From contig CAWCWP010000002.1 in assembly GCA_963799315.1 (NCBI GenBank), forward strand, positions 620,001 to 684,000: DNA of 64,000 nucleotides, read 5' to 3'. Under the pieces are notes generated by a model that made no database searches, was not told where the DNA came from, and was given only the letters and a program-made list of their open reading frames with translations. A program made the translations under genes and the position numbers. The stretch comes from Parerythrobacter_A sp963799315. Its GTDB lineage: Bacteria; Pseudomonadota; Alphaproteobacteria; Sphingomonadales; Sphingomonadaceae. Numbering within the stretch: position 1 is the first letter of the stretch; the number at the start of each line of letters is the position of its first letter. Below are positions 55,804-64,000 of the stretch, one piece after another.

Positions 55804-55828
55804 AGCCGCCCCTTTTGAAGACCGGCGC

Positions 55829-55999
55829 CTAGAAGTCCCAGGCGATACCCTTTTTCTCCCAGTCGCCGTAACGGGTGGGAGATTTTTCGCGCGGTTCGTC
55901 CTTCATCGGATCGACCGCTTTAGGTTCCGGCACGGGATCGTCGCTCCAGTTGGCGGGTTTCTTAAACTTCTTGGCTTCGGGGGATTTTTCTTTGGTCAT
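55829..55999 (-). CDS. DUF1674 / SDHAF4-like assembly protein
   Basis: This is a 56-residue protein, too short for most gene finders. It opens MTKEKSPEAKKFKKPANWSD and ends with the family signature PTRYGDWEKKGIAWDF. DUF1674 proteins, related to mitochondrial SDHAF4, help assemble succinate dehydrogenase by protecting the flavinylated subunit. It is divergent from rsmB, the neighbour commonly seen in Alphaproteobacteria. Confidence 0.85.
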   Translation of the reverse strand: MTKEKSPEAKKFKKPANWSDDPVPEPKAVDPMKDEPREKSPTRYGDWEKKGIAWDF

Positions 56000-56058
56000 G
56001 CAGTTCTAACGCTCGAACCCGCCGCTGGTTTCTGGCCAAGCGCGCAACGGATGGTTAC

Positions 56059-57315
56059 GTGCGCGCAATGAACAAACCCAATGGGGCTAAAACCCCCGGA
56101 CTGCCCGCGCGCCGCGCCGCGCTGCATATGCTCGATGCCGTCCTGCGGCGGGGCGAGACTTTGGAACAGGCGGAGCATAGCGCATTGCGGGCGTTGAAGG
56201 CGGGGCCGGACCGCGGGCTGGCGCGTGCGATTGCCAACGAGGTGTTGCGCTGGCTGGTCGATCTGGACGCGCTGATCGACGGGGCGATGGCCAAGCCGCT
56301 GCCATCCGAGGCAAAGCCGCGCATGGTGCTGCGCCTGATGCTGGCACAATGGCTGCGGCTGGAAACGGCACCGCATGCCGTTATCGCAACCGGCCTGCCG
56401 CTGCTCGCCACCGGTCCGCGCAAGCTGGCGCACGGGGTGTTCTCCACCCTCTCGAAGCGGGAGGCGACGCTGCCCGAAATACCGACCTTGCCCGATGCGG
56501 TGCAGATGCGCTGGGGCGAGCGTGCGCCTGCCATCGCCAGCGGGCTGGCCACCCCGCCTCCGCTCGATCTTGCCTTGCGCGAACCGGACGAGACGGCAGC
56601 GTGGGCGAACCGGCTGGCGACGGATAGCTGTGCACCCGGCCATCTGCGCCTGCCGCGTGGCTCGGCGGTGGAGACGATCGAGGGCTATGCCGACGGCGCA
56701 TGGTGGGTGCAGGATTTTGCCGCCACCCTACCGGTGCGGCTCTTGGGTACGGGGCGTGATCGCCATGTTCTGGATCTGTGTGCAGCACCTGGCGGGAAGA
56801 CGATGCAGCTGTCGGCAGCAGGGTGGCAAGTCACCGCGCTGGACCAGAGCAAGCGGCGGTTGGCCGTGCTCAAAGACAATCTGAAACGCACGCAACTGAC
56901 CGCCTCCACCGTGCGCGCCGACGCGCTGGTATGGGAGCCAAAGCACCGTTTCGACGCCATCCTGCTCGACGCGCCTTGCACCGCCACGGGCACCTGCCGC
57001 CGCCACCCCGACGTGCTGCACCGTATCGGGGCAGGCGAAATCGCCGCGCAGGCGCAGTTGCAGGCAAAGTTGCTCGAACGCGCCGCAGGGTGGCTGAAAC
57101 CCGGCGGCACGCTGGTCTATGCGGTGTGTTCGCTGGAGCAGGAGGAGGGCGAGGCGCAGGCCGCGAATGTCTCGCTGACGCCCGCGCCGATCACAGCGGA
57201 CGAACTGCCTGCGGGCCTGCAGCCGACGCCGGAAGGCTGGCTGCGCACCCATCCCGGCATGATGCACGAGGAAGGCGGGATGGACGGCTTCTTCGTGGCG
57301 CGGTGGCGCGCATAG
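56059..57315 (+). CDS. rsmB: 16S rRNA (cytosine-5) methyltransferase
   Basis: The product has about 418 residues (ATG 56068 is a second start choice). An N-terminal NusB-like helical domain (AALHMLDAVLRRGETLEQAE) is followed by the SAM fold: HVLDLCAAPGGKTMQLSAAG, ALDQSKRRLAVLKDNLKRTQ, LLDAPCTATGTCRRHPDVLH with the first catalytic Cys, and VYAVCSLEQEEGEAQ with the second. It methylates C967 of 16S rRNA in E. coli. No breaks are present. Confidence 0.95.
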   Translation: MRAMNKPNGAKTPGLPARRAALHMLDAVLRRGETLEQAEHSALRALKAGPDRGLARAIANEVLRWLVDLDALIDGAMAKPLPSEAKPRMVLRLMLAQWLRLETAPHAVIATGLPLLATGPRKLAHGVFSTLSKREATLPEIPTLPDAVQMRWGERAPAIASGLATPPPLDLALREPDETAAWANRLATDSCAPGHLRLPRGSAVETIEGYADGAWWVQDFAATLPVRLLGTGRDRHVLDLCAAPGGKTMQLSAAGWQVTALDQSKRRLAVLKDNLKRTQLTASTVRADALVWEPKHRFDAILLDAPCTATGTCRRHPDVLHRIGAGEIAAQAQLQAKLLERAAGWLKPGGTLVYAVCSLEQEEGEAQAANVSLTPAPITADELPAGLQPTPEGWLRTHPGMMHEEGGMDGFFVARWRA

Positions 57316-57376
57316 GCGATGGCAAACCGTGCCGCATGGCTGTAACCTGCCGGAGAAACTAGGGGGAACACCAATC

Positions 57377-58045
57377 ATGTATGACGCAATGCTGACGGTT
57401 CACGCGGGCTTTGGTTTTGCCGGACTGCTCGCGTCGATTGGCGCGATCCTGACGCGGCTCGTCGCGCTGCCGCATACGCTGCATGTCTGGTCCGGGCGGG
57501 TTTTCACCATCGGCATGGTCGGTGTCGGCCTGACCGGTCTGGTCATCGCCTATGTCCAGTCCAGCGTGTTCTTCTACAGCCTTGCGTTCTTCGTGCTGTA
57601 TCTTGCCGCGATGGGGTGGCGCTATGCCAAGGTTCGTGGCGGGCTGGACAGTCCGGTCGACAGGATGCTGGCAGTGGTCAGCCTGACCGCATTCGTCGCG
57701 ATGGCGGGGCTGGGCGGCTATCTGGTTTCGGCGGGCGAGGGCGTCGGCATATTGCTGGCGGTGTTCGGCACCATCGGCCTGCTCCATGCGATCATCGACG
57801 TGCGCGGGGCGTTCGGCAAAGCCGTGACCGGGCGCGACCGTATTGCCGCGCATCTCTCGCGGATGCTGGGCGGCACCATCGCCGCGCTCACCGCCTTCCT
57901 GCTGATCCAGTTCGAAAGCAGCTCGCCCGTCGTCTGGCTCGGCCCCGCCGCCGTGCTGACGCCGGTCATGCTGCTGTGGAAATTCCTGGTGAAGCGTAAC
58001 AAGGGCCTGCACCGCAATGCCGTTCCGGCCGAAATGAATGTTTAG
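57377..58045 (+). CDS. Polytopic membrane protein, DUF2306-like
   Basis: The product has 222 residues with about six membrane helices, starting with LTVHAGFGFAGLLASIGAIL and HVWSGRVFTIGMVGVGLTGL, where the paired His may bind heme or metal. The layout resembles DUF2306-type membrane proteins, whose function is unknown. It lies 60 bases after rsmB and may be in the same transcript. The C-terminal tail is short and basic. Confidence 0.7.
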   Translation: MYDAMLTVHAGFGFAGLLASIGAILTRLVALPHTLHVWSGRVFTIGMVGVGLTGLVIAYVQSSVFFYSLAFFVLYLAAMGWRYAKVRGGLDSPVDRMLAVVSLTAFVAMAGLGGYLVSAGEGVGILLAVFGTIGLLHAIIDVRGAFGKAVTGRDRIAAHLSRMLGGTIAALTAFLLIQFESSSPVVWLGPAAVLTPVMLLWKFLVKRNKGLHRNAVPAEMNV

Positions 58046-58063
58046 TGCCGCTCGGCGCACCGC

Positions 58064-58729
58064 CTAACGCACGATGGCGCGCCGGTATCCTGCGGCGCGT
58101 GCCGCCGCTTCGGTGCAGAAAATGTCCTCCGCCCGCGTCGGCGCGTAATAGGGCATCCACGGCAAATGGTAGATCCATTGCCCCTTGCGATTGCGGTTGC
58201 CCTTGATGGTGCATGACCCGTCATGGTCGGACACGACCGCTTGGGTGGACGAGGCATTACGCTGCGCCGACCGGTGGAATTCCGGCAGCGTGAATTGCGA
58301 TGACCAGATGCCCTTGCGCGCGGCCTTGGCCCGCACCTCCTGCGGCACATATTCGGCGGAATAGGTGCGGTAAGCGACCGCCCAGCCTTCCTCCACCATC
58401 GTAGCGTTGAGGTCGAAGCTGCGGCTCGCACACACACCCAGATCGCGCCCGTAAGCGTCCTGCCCGACAATGCTGCATGTGACGCGCTCGCCCGTCACCA
58501 GCGACGCCAGCGCATCGGTGGCCGCCGCCCCGCAATTCCATGATGCCCCGCCGCGTTCGCACGACTGGTCGCTTTCCGGAGCGTCGATGCCTTGCAACCG
58601 CACCGAGCGGCCTTCCAGCATCATCGTGTCGCCATCGATTACCGTGTAATTCCCGGCAAGGTAATTGCCTTGGGCGGAAGCGGGAATTGCAAGTGCAAGG
58701 CAGGCGGCAAGAGCGGCGCGTTTGAACAT
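58064..58729 (-). CDS. Exported thermonuclease-like (SNase) protein
   Basis: The product has 221 residues with a signal peptide (ALAACLALAIPASAQGN). The SNase fold carries TVIDGDTMMLEGRSVRLQGI, DAPESDQSCERGG and DAYGRDLGVCASRSF, which provide the calcium site and catalytic Arg/Glu; the late region ARKGIWSSQFTLPEF also fits. About 60 extra C-terminal residues (KGQWIYHLPWMPYYAPTRAE, FCTEAAARAAGYRRA) resemble an excalibur-like or cysteine-stabilised tail. It degrades extracellular or periplasmic nucleic acid. It is convergent with the membrane protein at 57377. Confidence 0.85.
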   Translation of the reverse strand: MFKRAALAACLALAIPASAQGNYLAGNYTVIDGDTMMLEGRSVRLQGIDAPESDQSCERGGASWNCGAAATDALASLVTGERVTCSIVGQDAYGRDLGVCASRSFDLNATMVEEGWAVAYRTYSAEYVPQEVRAKAARKGIWSSQFTLPEFHRSAQRNASSTQAVVSDHDGSCTIKGNRNRKGQWIYHLPWMPYYAPTRAEDIFCTEAAARAAGYRRAIVR

Positions 58730-58788
58730 CGCCGCAGATCACACGCAAAACCTTTACGACCGGTTACCGCCGACCTGCGGGAGAATAC

Positions 58789-59343
58789 CTACCCCTTGAC
58801 CTTGTCCTGGAAACTCTTGCGCAGTTTCATGATCTTGGGCGGGATCGTCGCCTGGCAGTAGGGATTGCGCTGGCCTTCGCCGCCCCAGTATTCCTGGTGG
58901 TAATCCTCGGCGCGGTACCACGGGAACTGCTGCGCGCCGTCGGAGAAGCCCTCGATGCCGGTCACGACTTTGCCGCCCTGTTCGCCATTGGCGCGGTCCA
59001 GCGCGGCTTCGGCTTCGGCCTGCTGCGCGGCGTCGAGCGGGAAGATGGCGCTGCGATACTGGGTGCCGACATCGTTGCCCTGCCGGTTCAGCTGCGTGGC
59101 GTCATGCGTGCCCATGAACACGTCGAGGATTTCGGCGTAGCTGATAGTGGCAGGATCGTAGGACACTTTCACGCCCTCGGCATGGCCGGTCGAGCCGCTG
59201 CACACCGCCTTGTAGGTGGGGTCGGCCACATCGCCGCCGATATAGCCACTTTCCACGGCGTCCACGCCGATCACATCCTTGAACACCGCCTCGGTGCACC
59301 AGAAGCACCCGCCCGCAATTATCGCCTGTTCCGTATTCGCCAT
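58789..59343 (-). CDS. msrA: Peptide methionine-S-sulfoxide reductase
   Basis: The product has 184 residues. The catalytic motif GGCFWCTEAVFKDVIGV lies near the N-terminus. GYIGGDVADPTYKAVCSGST, GHAEGVKVSYDP, QLNRQGNDVGTQYRSAIF and AEDYHQEYWGGEGQRNPYC complete the MsrA family. It repairs the S epimer of methionine sulfoxide, complementing msrB at 43250. The start ATG 59343 faces the divergent gene at 59453. Confidence 0.95.
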   Translation of the reverse strand: MANTEQAIIAGGCFWCTEAVFKDVIGVDAVESGYIGGDVADPTYKAVCSGSTGHAEGVKVSYDPATISYAEILDVFMGTHDATQLNRQGNDVGTQYRSAIFPLDAAQQAEAEAALDRANGEQGGKVVTGIEGFSDGAQQFPWYRAEDYHQEYWGGEGQRNPYCQATIPPKIMKLRKSFQDKVKG

Positions 59344-59452
59344 CGTGATTGTCTCCTTCTCTTAACCCGAAAGATAGGAACGCCCTCACGCCTTGTCATC
59401 GTGTCGCGTGCGACTAAGATACGCGGCAACACAACACTTTTGGAGAATATCC

Positions 59453-60298
59453 ATGCGCCTTTTACTCGCCGCCGCCGCCCCGCTCGCCATGCTGGGCCTC
59501 GCCGCGCCTGCACAGGCCGACCATCACGGCACGATGGCGGCGGTGTCGCCTGACGCGTTCGCCACGGTGCTTGCCGATGCGCGGCGCGATGAAGACCGCG
59601 CCCGCGACGAATTTCGCAATCCTGCCGAAACGCTGGCCTTCTTCGGTGTGCAGCCCGGCCAGACCGTTGCCGAATATGCGCCCGGTGGCGGCTGGTACAC
59701 GCGCGTCATCGCGCCCTATGTCGGGACCACGGGCAAATATGTCGGCCTCAATTTCGGACCCGGCGGCATGGTGCCTGCCGGCATGACCGACCGGTTGACT
59801 GCCTTCCCCGATACCTTCGGCACGCAAGTCGTCGAACAGACCGGCATTCCTGCTGAAAACGTCTCCGCCTTCATCACGACGCAGGCGGGCGAGGCAACGG
59901 ACGGTACGGTCGATCGGGTGCTCATCGTGCGCATGATGCACAATATGATGCGCTGGGGCATTGCCGATACCGAGCTGATGGCAATGCGCCGGATGCTGAA
60001 GGACGACGGCATGGTCGGCATCGTTCAGCATATGGCACCTGAAGGCATGCCGTTCGACATGACCAATGGCAGCAAGGGCTATCTGAAGAAATCCGACGTG
60101 ATCAAGACGATGGAACTGGCCGGGTTCGAGCTGGCGGGCGAGAGCTTCGTCAACGCCAACCCGCGCGATACCGCAGATTACGAAGGCGGCGTCTGGACCC
60201 TGCCGCCGCGCCTCGCGCAAGGCGACACCGATCGCGCCCGTTACGAGGCAATCGGCGAAAGCAACCGCATGACGCTGCTGTTCAAGAAGGCGAAGTGA
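59453..60298 (+). CDS. Exported methyltransferase-like protein
   Basis: The product has 281 residues. A signal peptide ends at AAPAQADHHG, after which a class I SAM-methyltransferase-like fold is visible: ETLAFFGVQPGQTVAEYAPG-GGWYTRVIAPYVG as motif I, VDRVLIVRMMHNMMRWGIAD, and RRMLKDDGMVGIVQHMAPEG. Many alphaproteobacterial members are exported, so activity on small molecules in the periplasm is uncertain. Its stop overlaps the next gene by four bases. Confidence 0.8.
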   Translation: MRLLLAAAAPLAMLGLAAPAQADHHGTMAAVSPDAFATVLADARRDEDRARDEFRNPAETLAFFGVQPGQTVAEYAPGGGWYTRVIAPYVGTTGKYVGLNFGPGGMVPAGMTDRLTAFPDTFGTQVVEQTGIPAENVSAFITTQAGEATDGTVDRVLIVRMMHNMMRWGIADTELMAMRRMLKDDGMVGIVQHMAPEGMPFDMTNGSKGYLKKSDVIKTMELAGFELAGESFVNANPRDTADYEGGVWTLPPRLAQGDTDRARYEAIGESNRMTLLFKKAK

Positions 60299-61068
60299 GC
60301 ACGGCCCTGCGCCTTGCCGGGGCGGCGCTGATCGTCGCTCCGCTGGCTGCATGCAGCTACGCTCCGGCGGACGAACGCGGCGTCGCGCGGGGCGAAACCC
60401 TGTTGTCGGTCAGCGCCAGCGGGCAGGCCGACATGGTGCCGGACGAGGCGCAGTTCGATGCGGGCATGGAAAGCTTCGGCAGCACCGCGCGCACGGCAAG
60501 CGAGGCAAACGGCGCAGCGATGGGCAAGGTCATTCTGGCTCTGCGCGCACTCGATATACCGGCACGGGACATGCAGACCCGCACCGTCGGCATCCAGCGC
60601 ATCCGCTATGGCGACCGCAAGGGCCAGTATCAGGCGAACAACATCGTCTCGGTAACAATGCGCGATGTGGATCGCGTAGGCGAAGCGATTACGGCCGTCA
60701 GCGAAGCGGGCGCGAATATCCTGAGCGGGCCGGACCTGCGCCTGTCCGACCCCGAAGCCGCCGCCAACACCGCTTATACTGCCGCCTACACCTCGGCGCG
60801 CGCGCGGGCGCAGGCCTATGCCGATGCCGCCGACATGGAAATCGCGCGGGTGCTGTATATCCGCGATGCGGGCGGATCGCAGGGCGGGCGCTGGTTCCAG
60901 GGCGCGCAGGCGATGGACCTTGAAATGGGGATGGCACCGCCGCCGCCGGTGGCTGCGCCGCGTCCGGTATCGCGCGGACCGATGCCTGAAAGTGGCGGCG
61001 GGATCATGGCGGGGCAGACCACCAGCGCGGTAACGGTGCAGGTGGATTTCGCGCTCACTCCGAAATAG
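60295..61068 (+). CDS. SIMPL/DUF541 lipoprotein
   Basis: GTG 60295 overlaps the previous stop. The 257-residue product has a lipobox (APLAACSYA) and a SIMPL domain: LLSVSASGQADMVPDEAQFD, NGAAMGKVILALRALDIPAR, IRYGDRKGQYQANNIVSVTM and ARARAQAYADAADMEIARVL. A proline-rich segment sits before the last strand. SIMPL proteins such as OmpA-like BP26 and YggE affect stress tolerance at the envelope; the biochemical role is unknown. Confidence 0.85.
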   Translation: MSTALRLAGAALIVAPLAACSYAPADERGVARGETLLSVSASGQADMVPDEAQFDAGMESFGSTARTASEANGAAMGKVILALRALDIPARDMQTRTVGIQRIRYGDRKGQYQANNIVSVTMRDVDRVGEAITAVSEAGANILSGPDLRLSDPEAAANTAYTAAYTSARARAQAYADAADMEIARVLYIRDAGGSQGGRWFQGAQAMDLEMGMAPPPPVAAPRPVSRGPMPESGGGIMAGQTTSAVTVQVDFALTPK

Positions 61069-61080
61069 CGGGCACATGCG

Positions 61081-61944
61081 ATGACCGAGATTACCGTCGC
61101 CGCGCTGCAACTGCCGCTGCACGCAGCCGACGAGGCCGACAATATCGACGCTGTCGCGCAGCTGGTCGAACGCGCGGCGGACGAGGGCGCGGATATCGTG
61201 CTGCCGCCCGAACTGTTCAGCGGTGCCTATTTCTGCCGCGAGGAGGACGAGGCGCTGTTCGCGCTGGCGCGCCCGCTGGACGAAAGCCCGGCGGTCCGCG
61301 CGATGCGGAAACTGGCGAAGCGGCACGCTATCGCGATCCCGACCAGTTTTTTCGAACGCGACGGCCAGCATTACTACAACACGCTGGCGATGGTCGGCCC
61401 CGATGGCGAAGTAACGGGCACGTATCGCAAGAGCCACATCCCTGACGGGCCGGGTTACGAGGAAAAGTTCTATTTCCGCCCCGGCAATGGCGGCTTTCGC
61501 GTATGGGACGTGCCGCATTCGGGCGGCGTGACGCGCATCGGCGTGGGCATTTGCTGGGACCAGTGGTTTCCCGAAGCCGCGCGTGCAATGGCGCTGATAG
61601 GGGCCGAAATGCTCCTTTATCCTACCGCCATCGGTTCCGAACCCTACGATGCCGCATTCGACACCAGCCGCATGTGGCGGCGCGCGATGCAGGGGCATGC
61701 GGTATCGAACTGCATGCCGGTTCTCGCCGCCAACCGCACCGGCACGGAAGGGGCCCAGACCTTTTACGGCCACAGCTTCATCGCCAATGAATGGGGCGAT
61801 CTGGTGAGCGAATTCGGATCGGGCGAGGAAGGCGTGCTGGTCGCTACCTTCGATCTGGCGCAATGCGCGAAGCACCGCGCGGGCATGGGCTTTTTCCGCG
61901 ACCGCCGGCCAGACCTTTACGGTCGGCTGTGCGAGGACATCTGA
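61081..61944 (+). CDS. aguB: N-carbamoylputrescine amidase
   Basis: The product has 287 residues. The nitrilase catalytic triad is Glu in VLPPELFSGAYFCREEDE, Lys in GTYRKSHIPDGPGYEEKFYF and Cys in GVGICWDQWFPEAARAMALI. The IPDGPGYEEKFYF segment is diagnostic of AguB. It converts N-carbamoylputrescine to putrescine in polyamine synthesis. The partner agmatine deiminase is not in the window. The end overlaps folK by 16 bases. Confidence 0.9.
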   Translation: MTEITVAALQLPLHAADEADNIDAVAQLVERAADEGADIVLPPELFSGAYFCREEDEALFALARPLDESPAVRAMRKLAKRHAIAIPTSFFERDGQHYYNTLAMVGPDGEVTGTYRKSHIPDGPGYEEKFYFRPGNGGFRVWDVPHSGGVTRIGVGICWDQWFPEAARAMALIGAEMLLYPTAIGSEPYDAAFDTSRMWRRAMQGHAVSNCMPVLAANRTGTEGAQTFYGHSFIANEWGDLVSEFGSGEEGVLVATFDLAQCAKHRAGMGFFRDRRPDLYGRLCEDI

Positions 61945-62441
61945 CGCACCGCTACCTCATCGCGCTGGGCGGTAATATCCGTCACCATCGCCACGGGAAC
62001 CCGCGCAAGGTGCTGGCCGCGGCTATGGCGGACATGGCGGCGCTGGGCACGGTCGCCACAATGTCGCGCATTATCGAAAGCGCCCCGCTCGGCCCGTCGC
62101 GGCGGCGCTATGCGAACGGCGCGATCGTGCTGGAAAGCACGCTCGAACCGGAGCCGCTGCTGGATGCCCTGCAACGGATCGAACGCGATTACGGCACCCG
62201 GCGCGGACGGCGCTGGGCGGCGCGGGTGCTCGATCTCGATATCGTCCTGTGGAGCGGCGGGCGTTTCGCCTCGCGCTGCCTGACCATCCCGCACCCGGTA
62301 TTCCGCTCAAGGCGCTTCGTGCTCGATCCGGCGCAAGCAATCGCTCCGGGCTGGCGCGATCCGGTTACCGGGCGGACCCTGACGCAACTCGCCACCACGC
62401 TCCGAAAAGCGCGGCGGCGAGCTGGTACGTCGGATTTGTAA
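61929..62441 (+). CDS. folK: 6-hydroxymethyl-7,8-dihydropterin pyrophosphokinase
   Basis: The product has 170 residues from GTG 61929 within the aguB end. HPPK motifs are present: YLIALGGNIRHHRHGNPRKV, ESAPLGPSRRRYANGAIVLE, GRRWAARVLDLDIVLWSGG (the metal-binding DxD) and IPHPVFRSRRFVLDPAQAIA. The usual QPDF-like loop is shortened to SRRRYAN. It activates the pterin for folate synthesis. The start is uncertain because no ATG is present in frame. Confidence 0.9.
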   Translation: MRGHLTHRYLIALGGNIRHHRHGNPRKVLAAAMADMAALGTVATMSRIIESAPLGPSRRRYANGAIVLESTLEPEPLLDALQRIERDYGTRRGRRWAARVLDLDIVLWSGGRFASRCLTIPHPVFRSRRFVLDPAQAIAPGWRDPVTGRTLTQLATTLRKARRRAGTSDL

Positions 62442-62444
62442 GGC

Positions 62445-62639
62445 TTACGCGGCAGCCTTGAGACGACGGCGACCGAAGGCAATGCCGCCCAGCGTCATGC
62501 CGTTGACCTGGCACGTCCCGTGCAGCGAGGTCAGAATGTAGCTGAAATTGGGATTCTCGCCGCCGATGAAATTGGCGAAATCTGGGCTAGTGAAGCTGAC
62601 GTCGATGTCGTCGTTCTTCCAGGTGCCGCGCTGGTTCAC
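62445..62639 (-). pseudogene. C-terminal fragment of an exported protein with a sorting-signal-like tail
   Basis: A 64-codon frame (RGTWKNDDIDVSFTSPDFAN, then NPNFSYILTSLHGTC) ends GMTLGGIAFGRRRLKAAA. A short hydrophobic stretch followed by Arg-Arg-Arg at the very end resembles PEP-CTERM-type tails, but no PEP motif is seen. An in-frame stop lies just upstream of its GTG. A neighbouring frame, RYDGGRLSIDTG, may be an earlier part of the same protein. It looks like the 3' end of a truncated gene. Confidence 0.45.
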
Positions 62640-62691
62640 CGGTATCGATACTCAGGCGACCGCCGTCATAGCGAGCCCTGCAAGAGCGGCG

Positions 62692-63176
62692 ATGCCGGTG
62701 CCGGTTACCTTGGAAAGGCGCCTTGTTATTCCTCCGGTGTCTATTCGTGTGGCGGAAGGCGTTGCGATGGCGGAGGGCGACGGCGAACAAGCGGTCGACA
62801 CTCTGGCGCAAGGGCTGAAGGCTTTCCCTGACTCGGCTGGTTTGCAAGTTCTCGATGCCTATCAGGCGCTCCAGTCACGCTGTTCGAGCAGGTTATCGCG
62901 CGCGAACCGAACAACGTCACCGCCATCACGGCGCTGGTCGCCCATGCACGGCTGGAACTGGGCGACGCGAAAGGCGCGCTGGCGCTGGCGCGCAAGGCTT
63001 ACGGGCTGGCGAAGGACGACGCGACCGTGCTCGATACGCTGGGTTGGGTGATCTTCAAATCGGGCGGCTCGAAGGCGGAGGCGCAAACGCTGATCGCACG
63101 CGCCGCGCGGCTGAAGCCATCTGACACCGCCATCGCCGCCAATCTGCGCACGGTGGAGGCGGCAGCGGGCGCTTGA
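62692..63176 (+). pseudogene. Truncated TPR-repeat protein, C-terminal end (frame break)
   Basis: The first part (VAMAEGDGEQAVDTLAQGLK-AFPDSAGLQVLDAYQ) is one TPR-like pair. A frame change near 62875 leads to LFEQVIAREPNNVTAITALV, ARLELGDAKGALALARKAYG, and TVLDTLGWVIFKSGGSKAEA, ending in a stop at 63176. Repeats of this type (LGDAKGALALARKAYGL, LDTLGWVIFKSGG) match the C-terminus of PrsT-like TPR proteins of exosortase loci, which are much longer. The N-terminal part is absent, so this is a remnant. Confidence 0.5.
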
Positions 63177-63215
63177 CCAGCACCCAGCGCCTGCTAGGGA
63201 CCGCCCCCGTGGTCA

Positions 63216-63291
63216 GGGCCGTTAGCTCAGTTGGTAGAGCAACTGACTTTTAATCAGTAGGTCGCTGGTTCGAACCCAGCACGGCTCACCA
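63216..63291 (+). tRNA. tRNA-Lys(UUU)
   Basis: The cloverleaf is intact: acceptor GGGCCGT with ACGGCTC, D-arm GCTCAGTTGGTAGAGC, anticodon loop CTTTTAA with anticodon TTT, and T-arm GCTGG-TTCGAAC-CCAGC. CCA is encoded at 63289-63291. It is a single gene with nothing else recognisable in the 279 bases to phhA. Confidence 0.95.
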
Positions 63292-63570
63292 CGTATTTCC
63301 AAACACTTGAACCTTGGAAAACCGCCACTCCAACGGTCGCAAACAAGCGGTGTCGCCAAAAAAGTGGCGATGCAAATGACCCAATTCGAAGGCGGTGACA
63401 GCGATAAACGGCTGTCGAAAGCGGAAACGACTCTGGCGGCCACGTTCCGCTTGGCGAGGTGCTGAAGCGAATTTTAGCGCAACCCACCCAAATTTGGTCT
63501 CCGTTGGCGGGTAAAGGCGTGCGCCGCCCCTTCGCCTTCGCGCCATTTCTGTGCTATCGTTGGCAATGTG

Positions 63571-64000
63571 ATGGAGAACAGTCCCGAACGCGAACCCGGC
63601 CAGCAGCAAGAACCGCTACGCCGACGCGCCGAAAAATGCCGACTACACGATCGACCAGTCGTGGGCCTCCTACAGTGCCGGCGAGCACGACCGGTGGGAC
63701 CGGCTTTCCGCGCGACAACGCGACATTCTGCCCGGCCGCGCCTGCGATACCTTTTTGTCCGCGATGGACACCCTGGCGCTGTCCGAAGGCGGCATTCCCG
63801 ATATGGAGAAGCTGTCCGACCGGCTCGAACCGCTGACCGGCTGGCGTGTGGTGCCGGTGGCCGACCTGGTGCCGGACGAGGTGTTTTTCGACCACCTCGC
63901 CAATCGCCGCTTCCCGGCGGGGGCGTTCATCCGGCCCGAGGCGGAGTTCGATTACCTCCAGGAACCCGATATCTTCCACGATATCTTCGGCCATGTGCCG
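63571..64000 (+). CDS. phhA: Phenylalanine 4-monooxygenase, 3' end beyond window (N-terminal break)
   Basis: The family sequence begins NADYTIDQSWASYSAGEHDR, continues DTLALSEGGIPDMEKLSDRL and FIRPEAEFDYLQEPDIFHDI, and reaches the iron site HDIFGHVP at the window edge. That frame has a stop just upstream and no start codon; ATG 63571 opens the neighbouring frame (MENSPERE), so one base is gained or lost near 63593-63600. It hydroxylates phenylalanine to tyrosine with pterin and iron. Confidence 0.85.
   Translation, partial: MENSPEREPGQQQEPLRRRAEKCRLHDRPVVGLLQCRRARPVGPAFRATTRHSARPRLRYLFVRDGHPGAVRRRHSRYGEAVRPARTADRLACGAGGRPGAGRGVFRPPRQSPLPGGGVHPARGGVRLPPGTRYLPRYLRPCA

Noticed and set aside
63222..63487. 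Leftward open frame over tRNA-Lys (CWVRTSDLLIKSQ)
   Set aside because: It is antisense tRNA sequence, a common false gene.

Overview
The window looks like a Sphingomonadales genome, most likely the Erythrobacteraceae. It is GC-rich, alphaproteobacterial gene pairs are present (metX-metW, hflK-hflC-degP, ftsE-ftsX, a DUF1674 protein beside rsmB), and it carries dispersed palindromic repeats with the CTGAGCTTGTCGAAG core common in that order. Family-level placement is inference; nothing here is a species marker.

Bases 1 to about 27,940 are one end of an integrated conjugative element, which continues beyond the left edge. From left to right it carries: an RHS/YD-repeat surface protein and a broken RHS N-terminus; a VirB type IV secretion operon (virB3-B4-B6-B8-B9-B10-B11 plus a VirB2-like gene); a leftward group of three small secreted proteins, one a miniature YD-repeat protein; a second VirB2-like pilin; a double-HTH/adenine methyltransferase fusion; a leftward cargo and mobilisation block with two exonucleases and a MobA/MobL-type relaxase; a rightward four-gene cassette of unknown function whose genes all overlap by ATGA; a ParB-like gene; and an integration module of a 57-residue protein, a lone serine-recombinase catalytic domain and a large serine recombinase. 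The large recombinase reads straight into the 3' end of tRNA-Leu(GAG), which marks the element/chromosome boundary. VirB1, VirB5, VirB7 and a VirD4 coupling protein are not seen in the window.

Bases 28,000 to 64,000 are chromosome: cell division (ftsEX), phospholipid, tyrosine, histidine and methionine synthesis, glutathione-dependent formaldehyde oxidation, methionine sulfoxide repair (msrA, msrB), a class A penicillin-binding protein, envelope proteolysis (hflKC, degP), Fe-S carrier Mrp next to a molybdopterin oxidoreductase, ferrochelatase, a P450, rsmB, aguB, folK, tRNA-Lys and the start of phhA. Three dispersed repeat families lie between these genes, and two of them form very long hairpins.

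More than 25 single-base frame breaks occur, many in genes the cell should need (hisC, degP, hflK, the penicillin-binding protein). Most are repaired by adding or removing one G or C in a short G/C run. I read them mainly as assembly indels, so frameshifted genes are annotated over their full extent. True decay seems likelier for the RHS fragment at 1983-2351, the ORF at 13250-14039 and the fragments at 62445-63176.
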